Assembly: GCA_002356455.1 (NCBI GenBank)
Contig: AP017968.1
Span: 2,666,001-2,730,000, forward strand
Direction: 5' to 3'
Length of the DNA: 64,000 bases
From: Fusobacterium varium
Lineage (GTDB): Bacteria > Fusobacteriota > Fusobacteriia > Fusobacteriales > Fusobacteriaceae
In this document: in pieces, positions 1-10,613 of the stretch
Layout of the letters: every line of letters starts with the position of its first letter
Numbering within the stretch: position 1 is the stretch's first letter
The notes under the pieces: model-generated
Databases searched by the model: none
Seen by the model: the letters and a program-made list of their open reading frames with translations, nothing else
Told to the model about the DNA's origin: nothing
Translations under genes and position numbers: made by a program

Positions 1-2
1 AA

Positions 3-326
3 ATTAGTGAGGCTGAAAAAATGTCTATGAAATTTGCTCTTAAAATATTAAGAAGACTTTGTAAAGTTAAACTTGTTGAATCTTTTAGAGGAATCAAAGG
101 AGGATACAAATTAAAAAAGTCTGCAGACGATATCAGTCTGAGAAGTGTAATAGAATTTATTCAAGGTGATCTTTTTATTAATACAAGTTTAAAGAATGTA
201 AATTCTGCTAAAAAAGTTGAAGCTGATCCTGTAAATTCTCTGCTTTATTCTATTCAGGAAGATGTCAAGAAAAAATTAAGTGATACAAGTTTTAAAGATT
301 TAAGAGATGCTTCAGCTCAACAATAA
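3..326 (+). CDS. Rrf2-family transcriptional regulator, C-terminal part (5' truncated by window)
   Basis: The frame is open to the left edge, so the start lies outside the window. The visible 108 codons begin inside the winged helix-turn-helix. The stretch leading into KILRRLCKVKLVESFRGIKG and the GGYKL that follows is the typical Rrf2 recognition helix and wing (one repressor lineage includes IscR, CymR and NsrR). The dimerisation and ligand part follows, but I see no Cys cluster in this fragment, so it does not look like an Fe-S IscR type as far as it goes. The ATG at 21 is inside the domain and is unlikely to be the true start. Family assignment is good; the regulon is unknown. Confidence 0.75.
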   Translation: MSEAEKMSMKFALKILRRLCKVKLVESFRGIKGGYKLKKSADDISLRSVIEFIQGDLFINTSLKNVNSAKKVEADPVNSLLYSIQEDVKKKLSDTSFKDLRDASAQQ

Positions 327-344
327 AGTTTAATATTAAATATT

Positions 345-377
345 AAAGGACTTGCTCAGTTAAGCAAGTCCTTTTTC
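345..377. terminator. bidirectional intrinsic terminator
   Basis: A 12-bp stem (AAAGGACTTGCT / AGCAAGTCCTTT) with a 6-nt loop and T-runs on both sides lies between the convergent rrf2-like gene and the symporter. It can terminate both. Confidence 0.8.
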
Positions 378-1709
378 TTATTTTTCTATATAATTTTTTT
401 CATATTCTTTTAATGATTCAACAGCTTTATATGTAAGAGGATATACCCCCATCAAATTAACTATTGTCATAAGTCCTAATCCTAGATCAGCTAAATTCCA
501 TACTAAAAAGTTCTGTCTTACTCCACCAACAAAAAGCATTATCAGAGTAAAGATTTTAAATGCTTCCTGAAGCCATGGTTTGTTACATAAAAAGGCTAAA
601 TTTGGTTTAGCATAGAAACTTACACCTAATATAGTACTGAAGGAAAATAGAAACAATATAACAGCTGTAAATATAACTCCCCAGTTTCCTACTTGATATC
701 TGAATGATTCCTGAAGAAGAGTCATTCCTCCAAGCCCTTCTGGTATATCTCCCCTTGATAGTAATATAACAAAAGCTGTTGCACTGCATATCAATACAGT
801 ATCTACAAATACTCCTAGTGCCTGAACCAAGCCCTGTTTTACAGGGTGATCTATATCTGCTGCTGCCGCTGCACATGGAGCAGAACCTGATCCTGCTTCA
901 TTAGAAAATAAACCTCTCTTTACTCCCTGCATTATTACGCTTCCAAATGTTCCACCCAAAAACTGTCTTATTCCAAAAGCATGTTCAAAAATATCCTGAA
1001 TAACTGCTGGAAGTATAGTTATATTTTTTATTATAATAAAAATAACCACAACAAGATAAATAGCTGCCATTGCAGGAACCATTTTATCCAATACTTTCAC
1101 TATTTTATCTCTTCTTCCAAAGAGAACTGCTGCTGCCAATATTACAATAACTATAGATGTAGTTCTTGTATTTATTCCAAATGCAGTATTAAAAGATTCT
1201 GTAACAGAATTAGATATTATTTGAAAAACTCCAGCCCAGCATATAAGAGCAAATATTACAAATAAAACTCCCAGCCATTTTTTATTCAATCCTTTTGTGA
1301 GAAAATATGGAGCCCCTCCTCTATATCCACCTTGTGGATCTTTTTCTCTGTATATTAAAGCTATTGTTGATTCTACAAATGCAGTAGCTGAACTTAAAAG
1401 AGCCACTATCCACATCCAGAAAACCGAACCTGGCCCTCCTACAGATACTGCTGCTACTACTCCAGCTAAATTTCCTACCCCTACTCTTGAAGCTGTACTT
1501 ATACAAAAAGCTTGAAACGAACTTATTCCCTCTCTGTTCTTTTTTGTTTTTTCAGTTATAAGAGATATCATATGTCCAAATAATCTGAATTGCACTCCTC
1601 TTGTTCTTATTGTAAATATTATTCCACTTATTACCAGTATTGCTACAAGCAGGTTTTTATTCCACATAATATCATTTATAATATTGACTATTGACTCAAA
1701 AGAATTCAT
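378..1709 (-). CDS. Alanine/glycine:cation symporter family (AGCS) protein
   Basis: A 443-aa inner-membrane protein of the AGCS family (AgcS/DagA/AlsT), which imports alanine, glycine or related amino acids with Na+. Family signatures are clear: RVGVGNLAGVVAAVSVGGPG followed by SVFWMW near the N-terminus, GGAPYFLTKGL, and EAGSGSAPCAAAAADIDHP in the middle. About 10-11 hydrophobic segments are visible. The start is ATG 1709 (MNSFESIV), because the longer frame upstream would place the GGAGGA ribosome site inside the coding sequence. It is probably monocistronic: a hairpin lies upstream (1733-1807) and a terminator downstream. Substrate (Ala, Gly or Gln) cannot be decided from sequence. Confidence 0.9.
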   Translation of the reverse strand: MNSFESIVNIINDIMWNKNLLVAILVISGIIFTIRTRGVQFRLFGHMISLITEKTKKNREGISSFQAFCISTASRVGVGNLAGVVAAVSVGGPGSVFWMWIVALLSSATAFVESTIALIYREKDPQGGYRGGAPYFLTKGLNKKWLGVLFVIFALICWAGVFQIISNSVTESFNTAFGINTRTTSIVIVILAAAVLFGRRDKIVKVLDKMVPAMAAIYLVVVIFIIIKNITILPAVIQDIFEHAFGIRQFLGGTFGSVIMQGVKRGLFSNEAGSGSAPCAAAAADIDHPVKQGLVQALGVFVDTVLICSATAFVILLSRGDIPEGLGGMTLLQESFRYQVGNWGVIFTAVILFLFSFSTILGVSFYAKPNLAFLCNKPWLQEAFKIFTLIMLFVGGVRQNFLVWNLADLGLGLMTIVNLMGVYPLTYKAVESLKEYEKNYIEK

Positions 1710-1732
1710 TTTTCCTCCAATTTTTAAATACA

Positions 1733-1807
1733 AAAAGAGCCTGATACAAAAATACTTTTTAACCTCTGATATGAATAGATTAAGTAATTTTTGAATTAGA
1801 CTCTTTT
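1733..1807. repeat. Imperfect inverted repeat / terminator of a dispersed family
   Basis: The left arm starts AAAAGAGCCTGATACAAAAA. The right arm, read on the other strand, starts AAAAGAGTCTAATTCAAAAA and continues TTACTT. It separates the PP-loop operon from the symporter gene. The same arm sequence recurs at 63842-63899 (AAAAGAACCTGATTCAAAAA), so this looks like a member of a repeated terminator family. Confidence 0.6.
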
Positions 1808-1833
1808 AATTTTACTTTATTTTTTCTATTCTG

Positions 1834-2835
1834 CTATCCTACTATTTGAAACTCTTTTATTTTTTGTTCTACTTCTTCAATATTCACTGGGGGAACCTTT
1901 ACTATATTACCATTTATTCTTACTTCTATTTCCACTTTCCCTTTAACCTTAGAATATCTTGAAAACAGATTTAATGCAAACTGTTTTTCTTCTTCTGTAA
2001 AATTTCCATAACCAAGTATATGTGGCCCTGCCATTTGACAACCTGTTATATGAAAACTTCCTATTTCTTTATATTGGTCTATTTTATTATTTCCTTCTTC
2101 ATCTCTTCCAATAAAAAAATATTTTCCCTTATCCAATCTATAAAATCTTCCTATTTTTAACAAATGAAATAAATATGATTCCTTTTCCTCAAGCAATCCA
2201 TCTTTTTCTATTATCTCCAACCTGTCTGAGTAAGCTGGGTCTGTCAGCAAACATCCCCCTCCTGGTGTAGGATAATCCTCAATCCCATAATATTTCATGA
2301 GATCCATCTGTCTGCCTCTCCCTCTCCCTTGAATATCCAGAAGTTGTTCTCTGTCTATCCATCCTTCTAATTCAGCTTTACTTGGAGGAAGAAGTTTAGC
2401 TGACAATGGTCTTAATACTAAATCATCCATTCCTGAAAGTTTTTTTACCTTTTCCAATGCTGCTGCATTTTGTGACATTGGTCTTTGTCCAAGTACTTCT
2501 CCAGATATTACAAATTGTGCTCCATATGTTTCTAAAAGTTCTCCTGCAATTTTAAACATTAAAGAATGACAGTCAATACAAGGATTCATATTTTTTCCTC
2601 TGCCATATACAGGATTTTTTAATATTTCTGTATGTCTGCTTTTAAAATCAATATATTCTAATTTTATTCCAAGCTGTTCTGCCATTTTTTCTGCTTTTTC
2701 GTTTTTTCCTCCAAAAAAATGCGAAACAAAATTCAAGGCTATAACTTCTATGCCTTGATCTTTTACAACTTTTACAGCAAGTGCACTATCCAGCCCTCCA
2801 GAAAAAAGAGCCAATGCCTTTATCTTTTTTTCCAC
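1834..2835 (-). CDS. PP-loop ATPase of the MnmA/ThiI-like tRNA-thiolation superfamily
   Basis: A 333-aa protein with an N-terminal PP-loop (LFSGGLDSALA, residues ~10-20) that would adenylate a substrate. It also has a Cys pair in NPCIDCHSLMF (~81-91) and the block GEVLGQRPMSQ. These are shared with MnmA/ThiI-type tRNA sulfur-transfer enzymes, but the length and the C-terminal half (GGGCLLTDP, then HITGCQMAGPHILGYG) differ from both. It is therefore a related subfamily, often annotated as a tRNA thiouridylase. It is the last gene of the pgm-hemW-yggS-sepF operon, starting 2 bp after the sepF stop. A tRNA modification role is inferred from the family. Confidence 0.7.
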   Translation of the reverse strand: MEKKIKALALFSGGLDSALAVKVVKDQGIEVIALNFVSHFFGGKNEKAEKMAEQLGIKLEYIDFKSRHTEILKNPVYGRGKNMNPCIDCHSLMFKIAGELLETYGAQFVISGEVLGQRPMSQNAAALEKVKKLSGMDDLVLRPLSAKLLPPSKAELEGWIDREQLLDIQGRGRGRQMDLMKYYGIEDYPTPGGGCLLTDPAYSDRLEIIEKDGLLEEKESYLFHLLKIGRFYRLDKGKYFFIGRDEEGNNKIDQYKEIGSFHITGCQMAGPHILGYGNFTEEEKQFALNLFSRYSKVKGKVEIEVRINGNIVKVPPVNIEEVEQKIKEFQIVG

Positions 2836-2837
2836 TT

Positions 2838-3386
2838 CTATTTTTCCTCTCTTCCAAAATCTAAAATTGTTCTGCCTTTACTGTCTTTTTTTCCTTCATA
2901 GTATACTTTCATACTCTTAGGAACAGCAGTATATACTTTTTTACTTATTTCAATGAAACTTGCACCTTTTATACTCATAGCTCCAGCTAAGAAATCCATT
3001 AATCTTTGAGCTGTAGGAAGGTCTAAATATTCAAGATTTAAAGTTACCATTTTATCACTTTTTATATATGTGGCTATCTTTTTACAATCAGCAAAAGTCT
3101 TAGGATCTACAAATATAGTCTGATAATTTCCTCCAGCATTTAATTCAGCTTCAAGGCTTGAAGAAGATTTACCATATCCACCTAAATTTAATGGTGTATT
3201 ATCTTTAGGAGTTGGAACTTCCTGCTCTTTTCCATTAGAATTTACTTCAATTATTCCAGTGTCATCAAGTCCTTCCAATCCTTCCATATCATCTATTTCA
3301 TTTGTTTCAGGATTATCTATCCCTAAAAGTTCTTTTAAATCTTGAAAAACTTTAAAAGAGTTTTTTCCGCCTTCTTTTTTCTTCAT
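2838..3386 (-). CDS. sepF: Cell division protein SepF homologue
   Basis: A 182-aa protein. Residues ~90-175 match the SepF fold: a VDPKTFADCKKIATYIKSDK block, then VTLNLEYLDLPTAQRLMDFL and an AVPKSM end. SepF polymerises and tethers FtsZ to the membrane. The first ~85 residues are acidic linker; the N-terminus (MKKKEGGKNSFKVFQDLKEL) could form the membrane-binding amphipathic helix. An AGGAGG site precedes the start. It lies between yggS and the PP-loop gene; yggS-sepF adjacency is also typical of Firmicutes. Confidence 0.85.
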   Translation of the reverse strand: MKKKEGGKNSFKVFQDLKELLGIDNPETNEIDDMEGLEGLDDTGIIEVNSNGKEQEVPTPKDNTPLNLGGYGKSSSSLEAELNAGGNYQTIFVDPKTFADCKKIATYIKSDKMVTLNLEYLDLPTAQRLMDFLAGAMSIKGASFIEISKKVYTAVPKSMKVYYEGKKDSKGRTILDFGREEK

Positions 3387-3400
3387 TTTATTAAAACCTC

Positions 3401-4078
3401 CTATTGAAAAATCTTTCTGCCTACTCTTATTAATGTTGCCCCTTCTTCTAATGCTATCTTATAATCATTAGTCATTCCCATAGAAAGTTCAACTAATTTT
3501 CCTTTGAACCATTTCTCATTTAGTTCATTTTTTATTTCTCTTAATCTTCTAAAAACACTTCTTAATAGTTCTTCATCATCAATAAATGGTGCCATAGTCA
3601 TTAATCCTATGATATTTATATTTTTTAATTCCATTAATTGAGGAAGTTCCTTATACAATTCCTCAAGCTCATATCCTTCTTTACTTTCTTCTCCAGCTAT
3701 GTTTATTTCAAGCAGAACATCAATGACTCTATCATATTGCTTTGCTCTTTTGTCAATTTCCTGAGCAAGAGACAGTTTATTTACTGAATGTATCATCTTT
3801 ACATATTCAGCAATATATTTTACTTTATTTTTTTGAAGATTTCCAATAAAATGCCACTCTACATCTTTTATTCCCATTTCATTGAATTTTTCCTGTTTCT
3901 CTTTCATAACTTGAGCTTTATTTTCTCCAAAAATTTTTACTCCACAATTCACTATCGGAATCATCTCTTCTGCTCCTACATACTTTGTAACAGCTATAAA
4001 TCTTGATTTTTCAGGATTTAATGAGTGTTTTTTTATATCCACTTCTATTTCTGAAATATTTTTTTTAATATCACCCAT
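3401..4078 (-). CDS. YggS-family pyridoxal-phosphate homeostasis protein
   Basis: A 225-aa PLP-binding protein of the YggS/PLPBP family, a single TIM barrel without known enzymatic activity that buffers PLP. Visible landmarks are the PLP lysine in RFIAVTKYVG (~27-36), FGENKAQVMKEKQ, WHFIGNLQKNKVKYI, LSMGMTNDYKIALEEGATLIRVG and a final GRKIF. The length is normal. It lies 14 bp downstream of hemW in the same operon and upstream of sepF. Confidence 0.92.
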   Translation of the reverse strand: MGDIKKNISEIEVDIKKHSLNPEKSRFIAVTKYVGAEEMIPIVNCGVKIFGENKAQVMKEKQEKFNEMGIKDVEWHFIGNLQKNKVKYIAEYVKMIHSVNKLSLAQEIDKRAKQYDRVIDVLLEINIAGEESKEGYELEELYKELPQLMELKNINIIGLMTMAPFIDDEELLRSVFRRLREIKNELNEKWFKGKLVELSMGMTNDYKIALEEGATLIRVGRKIFQ

Positions 4079-4092
4079 TATTTTTCAACTCC

Positions 4093-5169
4093 TTATACAA
4101 ATTCATCTAATACATCATTCGCGACCATAAGCCCTTTTCTGGTCAAAATAAAGTATTCTCCATTTTTTGTAAGATAACCTCGTTTTTCAAGAGATATACA
4201 CTTCTCTATATACTCTCCTTCTGGCTTAACTCCTTTTTTTAAAAGTCTAAAACCTAGAATATATTTATATTCCTCTTTTTCTTTTAAAGTTATCTTTTCT
4301 TTTTCAGCAACTGGTTTTATTCTACTTTCTATACTATCATAATATTCTAAAAATTTCATCTGATTTTTATATCTCATATCATTAATATATCCAGAAGCTC
4401 CTAAACCAATTCCTAGATATTCTTTATTTTCCCAGTATTTTGTGTTATGGACAGCTTCTTTTTCAGGCAGAGAAAAATTAGATATTTCATAATGAATATA
4501 TCCTGCCTCTTCAGCTGTATCTATTATTTTTTCAAACATATCTGCTTCTATTTCATTTTCAGTTTCTCTTAAAAGACCTTTTTTTAATTTTTCAAAAAAT
4601 ACAGTTCCCTCTTCCCAAATAAGTGAATAAATAGAAAAATGTTCTGGCTTCATATTTAAAAGTTTTTTTAAATCATTCTCTACTTCTTTTATACTTTGTC
4701 CTGGCAGTGAAAACATCAAATCAAGACTTATATTTTCAAATCCAGCTTTTCTTGCATTGTAATAAGTTTCTATCCCTTCTTCTGATGAGTGCATTCTTCC
4801 AAGTATTCTCAAATATTTTTCATCAAATGATTGTATTCCTATACTCAATCTATTTATTCCGATTTTTTTTAATTGGACAAGTTTGTCATAATCTACAGTC
4901 TTAGGATTTACTTCAAGAGTTACCTCTGCTCCTTCTTTTATATCTAGTTTTTCCAATATTCTTTCTATATCTTCTAAATCCAAAAGAGAGGGGGTCCCAC
5001 CCCCAAAGTAAACTGTATTATATTTATATGGAGGATATAAGTCTATTTCCTTCAATAAATAATCCACATATTTCTTTCTGCTCTCTTTATCAGATTTGAA
5101 TGATAGAAAATCGCAGTAATTACATTTGTTCAAACAGAAAGGAATATGTATGTATATCCCATCTACCAT
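4093..5169 (-). CDS. hemW: Radical SAM heme chaperone HemW-like protein
   Basis: A 358-aa radical SAM protein. The CX3CX2C cluster motif is Cys12, Cys16, Cys19 (PFCLNKCNYCDF), followed by YFGGGTPSLL. HemW (formerly HemN-like coproporphyrinogen oxidase) inserts heme into respiratory proteins. The C-terminal HemN-like domain is present (KYWENKEYLGIGLGASGY). HemW has CX3CX2C with the following Phe, and this sequence fits it better than true HemN. In a mostly fermentative organism its client is unclear. It sits between pgm and yggS, 20 bp from each. Confidence 0.85.
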   Translation of the reverse strand: MVDGIYIHIPFCLNKCNYCDFLSFKSDKESRKKYVDYLLKEIDLYPPYKYNTVYFGGGTPSLLDLEDIERILEKLDIKEGAEVTLEVNPKTVDYDKLVQLKKIGINRLSIGIQSFDEKYLRILGRMHSSEEGIETYYNARKAGFENISLDLMFSLPGQSIKEVENDLKKLLNMKPEHFSIYSLIWEEGTVFFEKLKKGLLRETENEIEADMFEKIIDTAEEAGYIHYEISNFSLPEKEAVHNTKYWENKEYLGIGLGASGYINDMRYKNQMKFLEYYDSIESRIKPVAEKEKITLKEKEEYKYILGFRLLKKGVKPEGEYIEKCISLEKRGYLTKNGEYFILTRKGLMVANDVLDEFV

Positions 5170-5189
5170 TGATTTTCCTCCATTTAATA

Positions 5190-6920
5190 TTATAATGAAT
5201 CTACATATGCTTGGAATCCTGATTTAATATTCTCAAGTTTAGTTAATGATTTTTCTTTAGTTGAGTCTACCACGCAGATATAATATTTGATTTTTGGTTC
5301 AGTTCCAGAAGGTCTTGCTGTTACATAAGTTCCGTCTTCAAGTATGAATTGGATAACATCTGATTTAGGCAGATCTATTTTTGAAGTTTCTCCAGTTTTC
5401 ATATTTTTTTCTACTTGAAGTTTAAAATCTTTGTAGCATTCAACTTTTCTTCCAGCTACTTCTGTATGTTCATGTGTTCTTAGGTTCTCCATTATTCTTC
5501 CGATTTCTTCCAATCCATCTTTACCTTGTTTAGTGATAGCAACTGTTTCTTCAACAAACCATCCATATTTATCATATAGTTTATTTAATTCTTTATATAC
5601 AGTTGTCCCAATACTATTATAGTAAGCAGCCATTTCAGATATCATCAAAGTAGCTACTACAGCATCTTTATCTCTTACATGTGTACCAACTAAATATCCT
5701 ATAGACTCTTCAAATCCAAACAGGAAAGTTCCATCTAATTCTTTAGTTTCAAACTGTCTGATTTTTTCTCCTATGTATTTGAATCCAGTAAGTGTTCTGT
5801 ATAGTTTTATTCCTTTGTCTTTAGCTATTACATCAAGCATAGGTGTGGAAACTATTGTAGATATTACAGCTCCATTAGCTGGTATATTTTTATTCATTTC
5901 TAATAGATAGTTCATTAAAAGAACTCCTATTTGATTTCCATTAGGATATACCCAGTTTCCTTCATTATCTCTAATTGCCATACCAGCTCTATCAGCATCT
6001 GGATCATTAGCAAGGCAGATATCTGCTCCTATTTTATCTGCAAGTTCTGTACTTAATTTAAATACTGACTTATCTTCTGGATTAGCATATGGACAAGTTG
6101 GAAACATTCCATCTGGCATTTCCTGTTCAGGTACTGTATATACGGAGTCAAATCCCATTTCTTTTAACACTCTCTGTACTGCTACCCTTCCTGTTCCATG
6201 AAGTGGTGAATAAACTATTTTAAAATCTTTCTTTCCAGGTATATCTCTATTGATAGCCTGTTTTTCTACTTCTTCTACAAATCTATCATCTATTTCTTTA
6301 CCAATATACTCCAATAATCCTTTAGATTTTGCTTCATCCTCTGAAATCATTTTTATGTCACTGAATATATCTACATTATTTACTTTATTTACTATACCAC
6401 TTGCTTGAGGCTCTACTATTTGAGCTCCATCTTCCCAATATACTTTATATCCATTATATTCCTGTGGATTATGAGAAGCAGTTACCATTACCCCTGCCTG
6501 AGCTTTTAATTCTCTTGTAGCAAATGATAACTCAGGTGTTGATCTTAATGATGTAAAAAGATAAGCCTTTATCCCGTTCCCTGCTAAAACAAGAGCTGTA
6601 TTTAATGCATATTCAACTGAACCTATTCTGCAGTCATAAGCTATAGCCACTCCTTTTTTCTTTCCAGTTTCACCTGTACTTTCTATTATATAATCAGCAA
6701 GTCCTTGAGTTGCTTTTCTTATAGTATACTTATTAATTCTGTTTTTTCCTATTCCCCTTACTCCTCTCATTCCAGCAGTACCAAAACTCAAATCAGTATA
6801 AAATCTACTTTCAATTTCTGTATCGTTTCCTTTTATACCCATTAATTCTTCTCTATCCTCTTTGTCAAGATAATCTGAATTCAGCCACATTTCATATCTT
6901 TTTATAATTTCTTTTTCCAT
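5190..6920 (-). CDS. Phosphoglucomutase / phosphomannomutase (alpha-D-phosphohexomutase)
   Basis: A 576-aa phospho-sugar mutase that interconverts hexose-1- and hexose-6-phosphates. All four family loops are visible: the phosphoserine loop TASHNPQEYNGYK, the metal loop ANDPDADRAG, the sugar loop GFEESIGYLVG and the phosphate loop ARPSGTEPKIKYY. The length is typical of the PgcA-type bacterial enzyme. The start is ATG 6920: the ATG six bases upstream abuts GGAGGA directly, whereas 6920 has normal spacing. It is the first gene of the operon running to the PP-loop gene. With galU (33.8 kb) it would supply UDP-glucose. Confidence 0.9.
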   Translation of the reverse strand: MEKEIIKRYEMWLNSDYLDKEDREELMGIKGNDTEIESRFYTDLSFGTAGMRGVRGIGKNRINKYTIRKATQGLADYIIESTGETGKKKGVAIAYDCRIGSVEYALNTALVLAGNGIKAYLFTSLRSTPELSFATRELKAQAGVMVTASHNPQEYNGYKVYWEDGAQIVEPQASGIVNKVNNVDIFSDIKMISEDEAKSKGLLEYIGKEIDDRFVEEVEKQAINRDIPGKKDFKIVYSPLHGTGRVAVQRVLKEMGFDSVYTVPEQEMPDGMFPTCPYANPEDKSVFKLSTELADKIGADICLANDPDADRAGMAIRDNEGNWVYPNGNQIGVLLMNYLLEMNKNIPANGAVISTIVSTPMLDVIAKDKGIKLYRTLTGFKYIGEKIRQFETKELDGTFLFGFEESIGYLVGTHVRDKDAVVATLMISEMAAYYNSIGTTVYKELNKLYDKYGWFVEETVAITKQGKDGLEEIGRIMENLRTHEHTEVAGRKVECYKDFKLQVEKNMKTGETSKIDLPKSDVIQFILEDGTYVTARPSGTEPKIKYYICVVDSTKEKSLTKLENIKSGFQAYVDSL

Positions 6921-7257
6921 ACCCATTCCTCCAAATATCTTAAAATTTTTAGTTCAATTTAAAATTATTCTATTATATATTATACCTCATTTAAACCTTA
7001 TTTAGAAAATATTTTTAAAAAATTTTTTTTAAATTTTCAATTTTTTATGTTATGGTGTTTCATTTTTCTAGTTGAATGACTTATAAATATACAAAACATT
7101 TATAAAATTTAACTTTATCACAAAATAATATATTATATATATTTGAAATATATATAAAAAATGTGGTATATTAATTGTTGCAGTATATTTTATATATAAT
7201 TAGAATATAAATTTTTTACGGTATAAAACAATGAATATTTTCAAGGAGGACACAAAA
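6921..7257. other. Divergent intergenic region pgm / gltS
   Basis: This is 337 bp of very AT-rich DNA between divergent genes. It holds TATAAT at 7195-7200 and several TATATA runs, but no -35 at good spacing that I would defend. Beyond the gltS ribosome site (AAGGAGGACAC) I see no gene and no conserved RNA. Confidence 0.5.
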
Positions 7258-8445
7258 ATGATATTAAATCTTACCACTATTCAGACTATGGCTTTAGCTG
7301 TCTTAGTTCTTTATTTGGGAAAATTTATTAACAACACTTTTAAATTTTTAAAAGAAAACTGTATCCCTGATGCGGTTACAGGAGGAACTATATTTTCTAT
7401 AGTAACTCTAATAGGACATGAAACTGGTATTTTTTCTTTTATTTTTGAGGATACTTTGAGAGAAGTCTTCATGATAGCTTTTTTTACAACTGTTGGTTTC
7501 TCTGCAAGTATAAAATTGCTGAAAAAAGCTGGAATACCAGTATTAATGTTTCTTTTGGCAGCTATAGGACTTGCTATACTTCAAAATGTATTTGGTGTAG
7601 CAATGGCTAAATTTCTTCATATTAATCTTCTTATTGGACTTGCTACTGGCTCTCTTGCTACAACAGGAGGTCCTGGTACTGCCGGTGCTTTTGGTCCTAT
7701 CATAGAACAGTTTGGTGCTCAAGGAGCAACTATGGTTGCTATGGCAACTGCCACTTACGCTCTTATTGCTGGAAGTATTATTGCTGGTCCAATATGTAAA
7801 AGACTTATAAAGAAACATGAGCTGCTTGAAAAGAAAAATAATAAATCTGATTTTGAAAGCTCTGGAAGTAAAAATGAATTTCTTTCTGCTAAAAGAGTTC
7901 TTCCAACTGGATTTCAAATTGTTATAGCCATGGGAGCCGGAAGCTTGATTTCAAATTTTCTAAGCAGTTTAGGTTTAGTTCTTCCTCCATATATAGGAGC
8001 AATGTTCGCTGCATCTATTATGAGAAACATGTCTGACTATTCAGGAAAATTTGAAATTGATTTGGATATAATCTCTATTATTGGAAGTTTTACTCTTGCT
8101 ATGTTTCTTTCAATGACACTTATGAGTTTCAAATTATGGGAATTAAAAGAATTAGCTCTGCCTTTAATCCTTATGCTTGTTGGTCAAACTATTCTTATGG
8201 GGGGATTTGCATATTTTGTTACTTTCAATATTACTGGTAGAGATTATGATGCTGCTGTTATGACAGGTGGACACTGCGGATGTGGTTTTGGTACTACTCC
8301 AAAAGCTCTTGCTAATATGGAAGCTCTCACAGAAAAATATTTACCATCACCTAAAGCATTTTTTGTTATTCCTATTGTTGGTGGACTATTTATTGATTTT
8401 TTCAATGCTGCTATTATCACATTTTTTATAAATCTGGTTAAATAA
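7258..8445 (+). CDS. gltS: Sodium/glutamate symporter
   Basis: A 395-aa inner-membrane protein of the ESS (GltS) family, importing glutamate with Na+. The N-terminus (MILNLTTIQTMALAVLVLYLG) matches the family start. It has the two re-entrant-loop signatures, one per half: TGSLATTGGPGTAGAFGP and TGGHCGCGFGTTPKALANME. About ten membrane segments are visible. The start at 7258 is chosen because AAGGAGG lies just upstream; an in-frame ATG at 7231 precedes that site. It is monocistronic, ending at a bidirectional terminator. Confidence 0.93.
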   Translation: MILNLTTIQTMALAVLVLYLGKFINNTFKFLKENCIPDAVTGGTIFSIVTLIGHETGIFSFIFEDTLREVFMIAFFTTVGFSASIKLLKKAGIPVLMFLLAAIGLAILQNVFGVAMAKFLHINLLIGLATGSLATTGGPGTAGAFGPIIEQFGAQGATMVAMATATYALIAGSIIAGPICKRLIKKHELLEKKNNKSDFESSGSKNEFLSAKRVLPTGFQIVIAMGAGSLISNFLSSLGLVLPPYIGAMFAASIMRNMSDYSGKFEIDLDIISIIGSFTLAMFLSMTLMSFKLWELKELALPLILMLVGQTILMGGFAYFVTFNITGRDYDAAVMTGGHCGCGFGTTPKALANMEALTEKYLPSPKAFFVIPIVGGLFIDFFNAAIITFFINLVK

Positions 8446-8465
8446 TCCCCTTTTTTAACCTGAAT

Positions 8466-8497
8466 CAAAAAACCTCTCCTAAAAGGAGAGGTTTTTA
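8466..8497. terminator. Bidirectional terminator between gltS and groEL
   Basis: A perfect 9-bp GC-rich stem ACCTCTCCT / AGGAGAGGT with an AAA loop (8472-8492), flanked by A-run and T-run, sits between convergent genes. Confidence 0.9.
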
Positions 8498-8511
8498 TTA
8501 TTCTATTATAA

Positions 8512-10417
<1,906 letters not shown>

Positions 10418-10446
10418 AACATATCCCTCCATTTATTATTTTTTTA

Positions 10447-10473
10447 TTAGCACTCGATGATGATGAGTGCTAG
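10447..10473 (-). promoter_or_regulatory. CIRCE element (HrcA operator)
   Basis: TTAGCACTC-N9-GAGTGCTAG differs from the CIRCE consensus at the last base only. It sits between the groESL promoter and groS, where HrcA repressor would block transcription. Confidence 0.95.
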
Positions 10474-10486
10474 TTTTTACATATAT

Positions 10487-10515
10487 ATATTAAAACATTT
10501 ACTTTTCTCTGTCAA
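10487..10515 (-). promoter_or_regulatory. groESL promoter
   Basis: TTGACA (10515-10510), a 17-nt spacer and TAATAT (10492-10487) on the minus strand. The CIRCE lies just downstream around the expected transcription start. Confidence 0.85.
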
Positions 10516-10613
10516 TACTTTTTTTCAATTTTTTATTTTCTTTTTATGACTCTTGTATTTTGATTTTTTTATTGATAAAATATCTAAATAGCATATTTAT
10601 CTTGGGAGGATTC

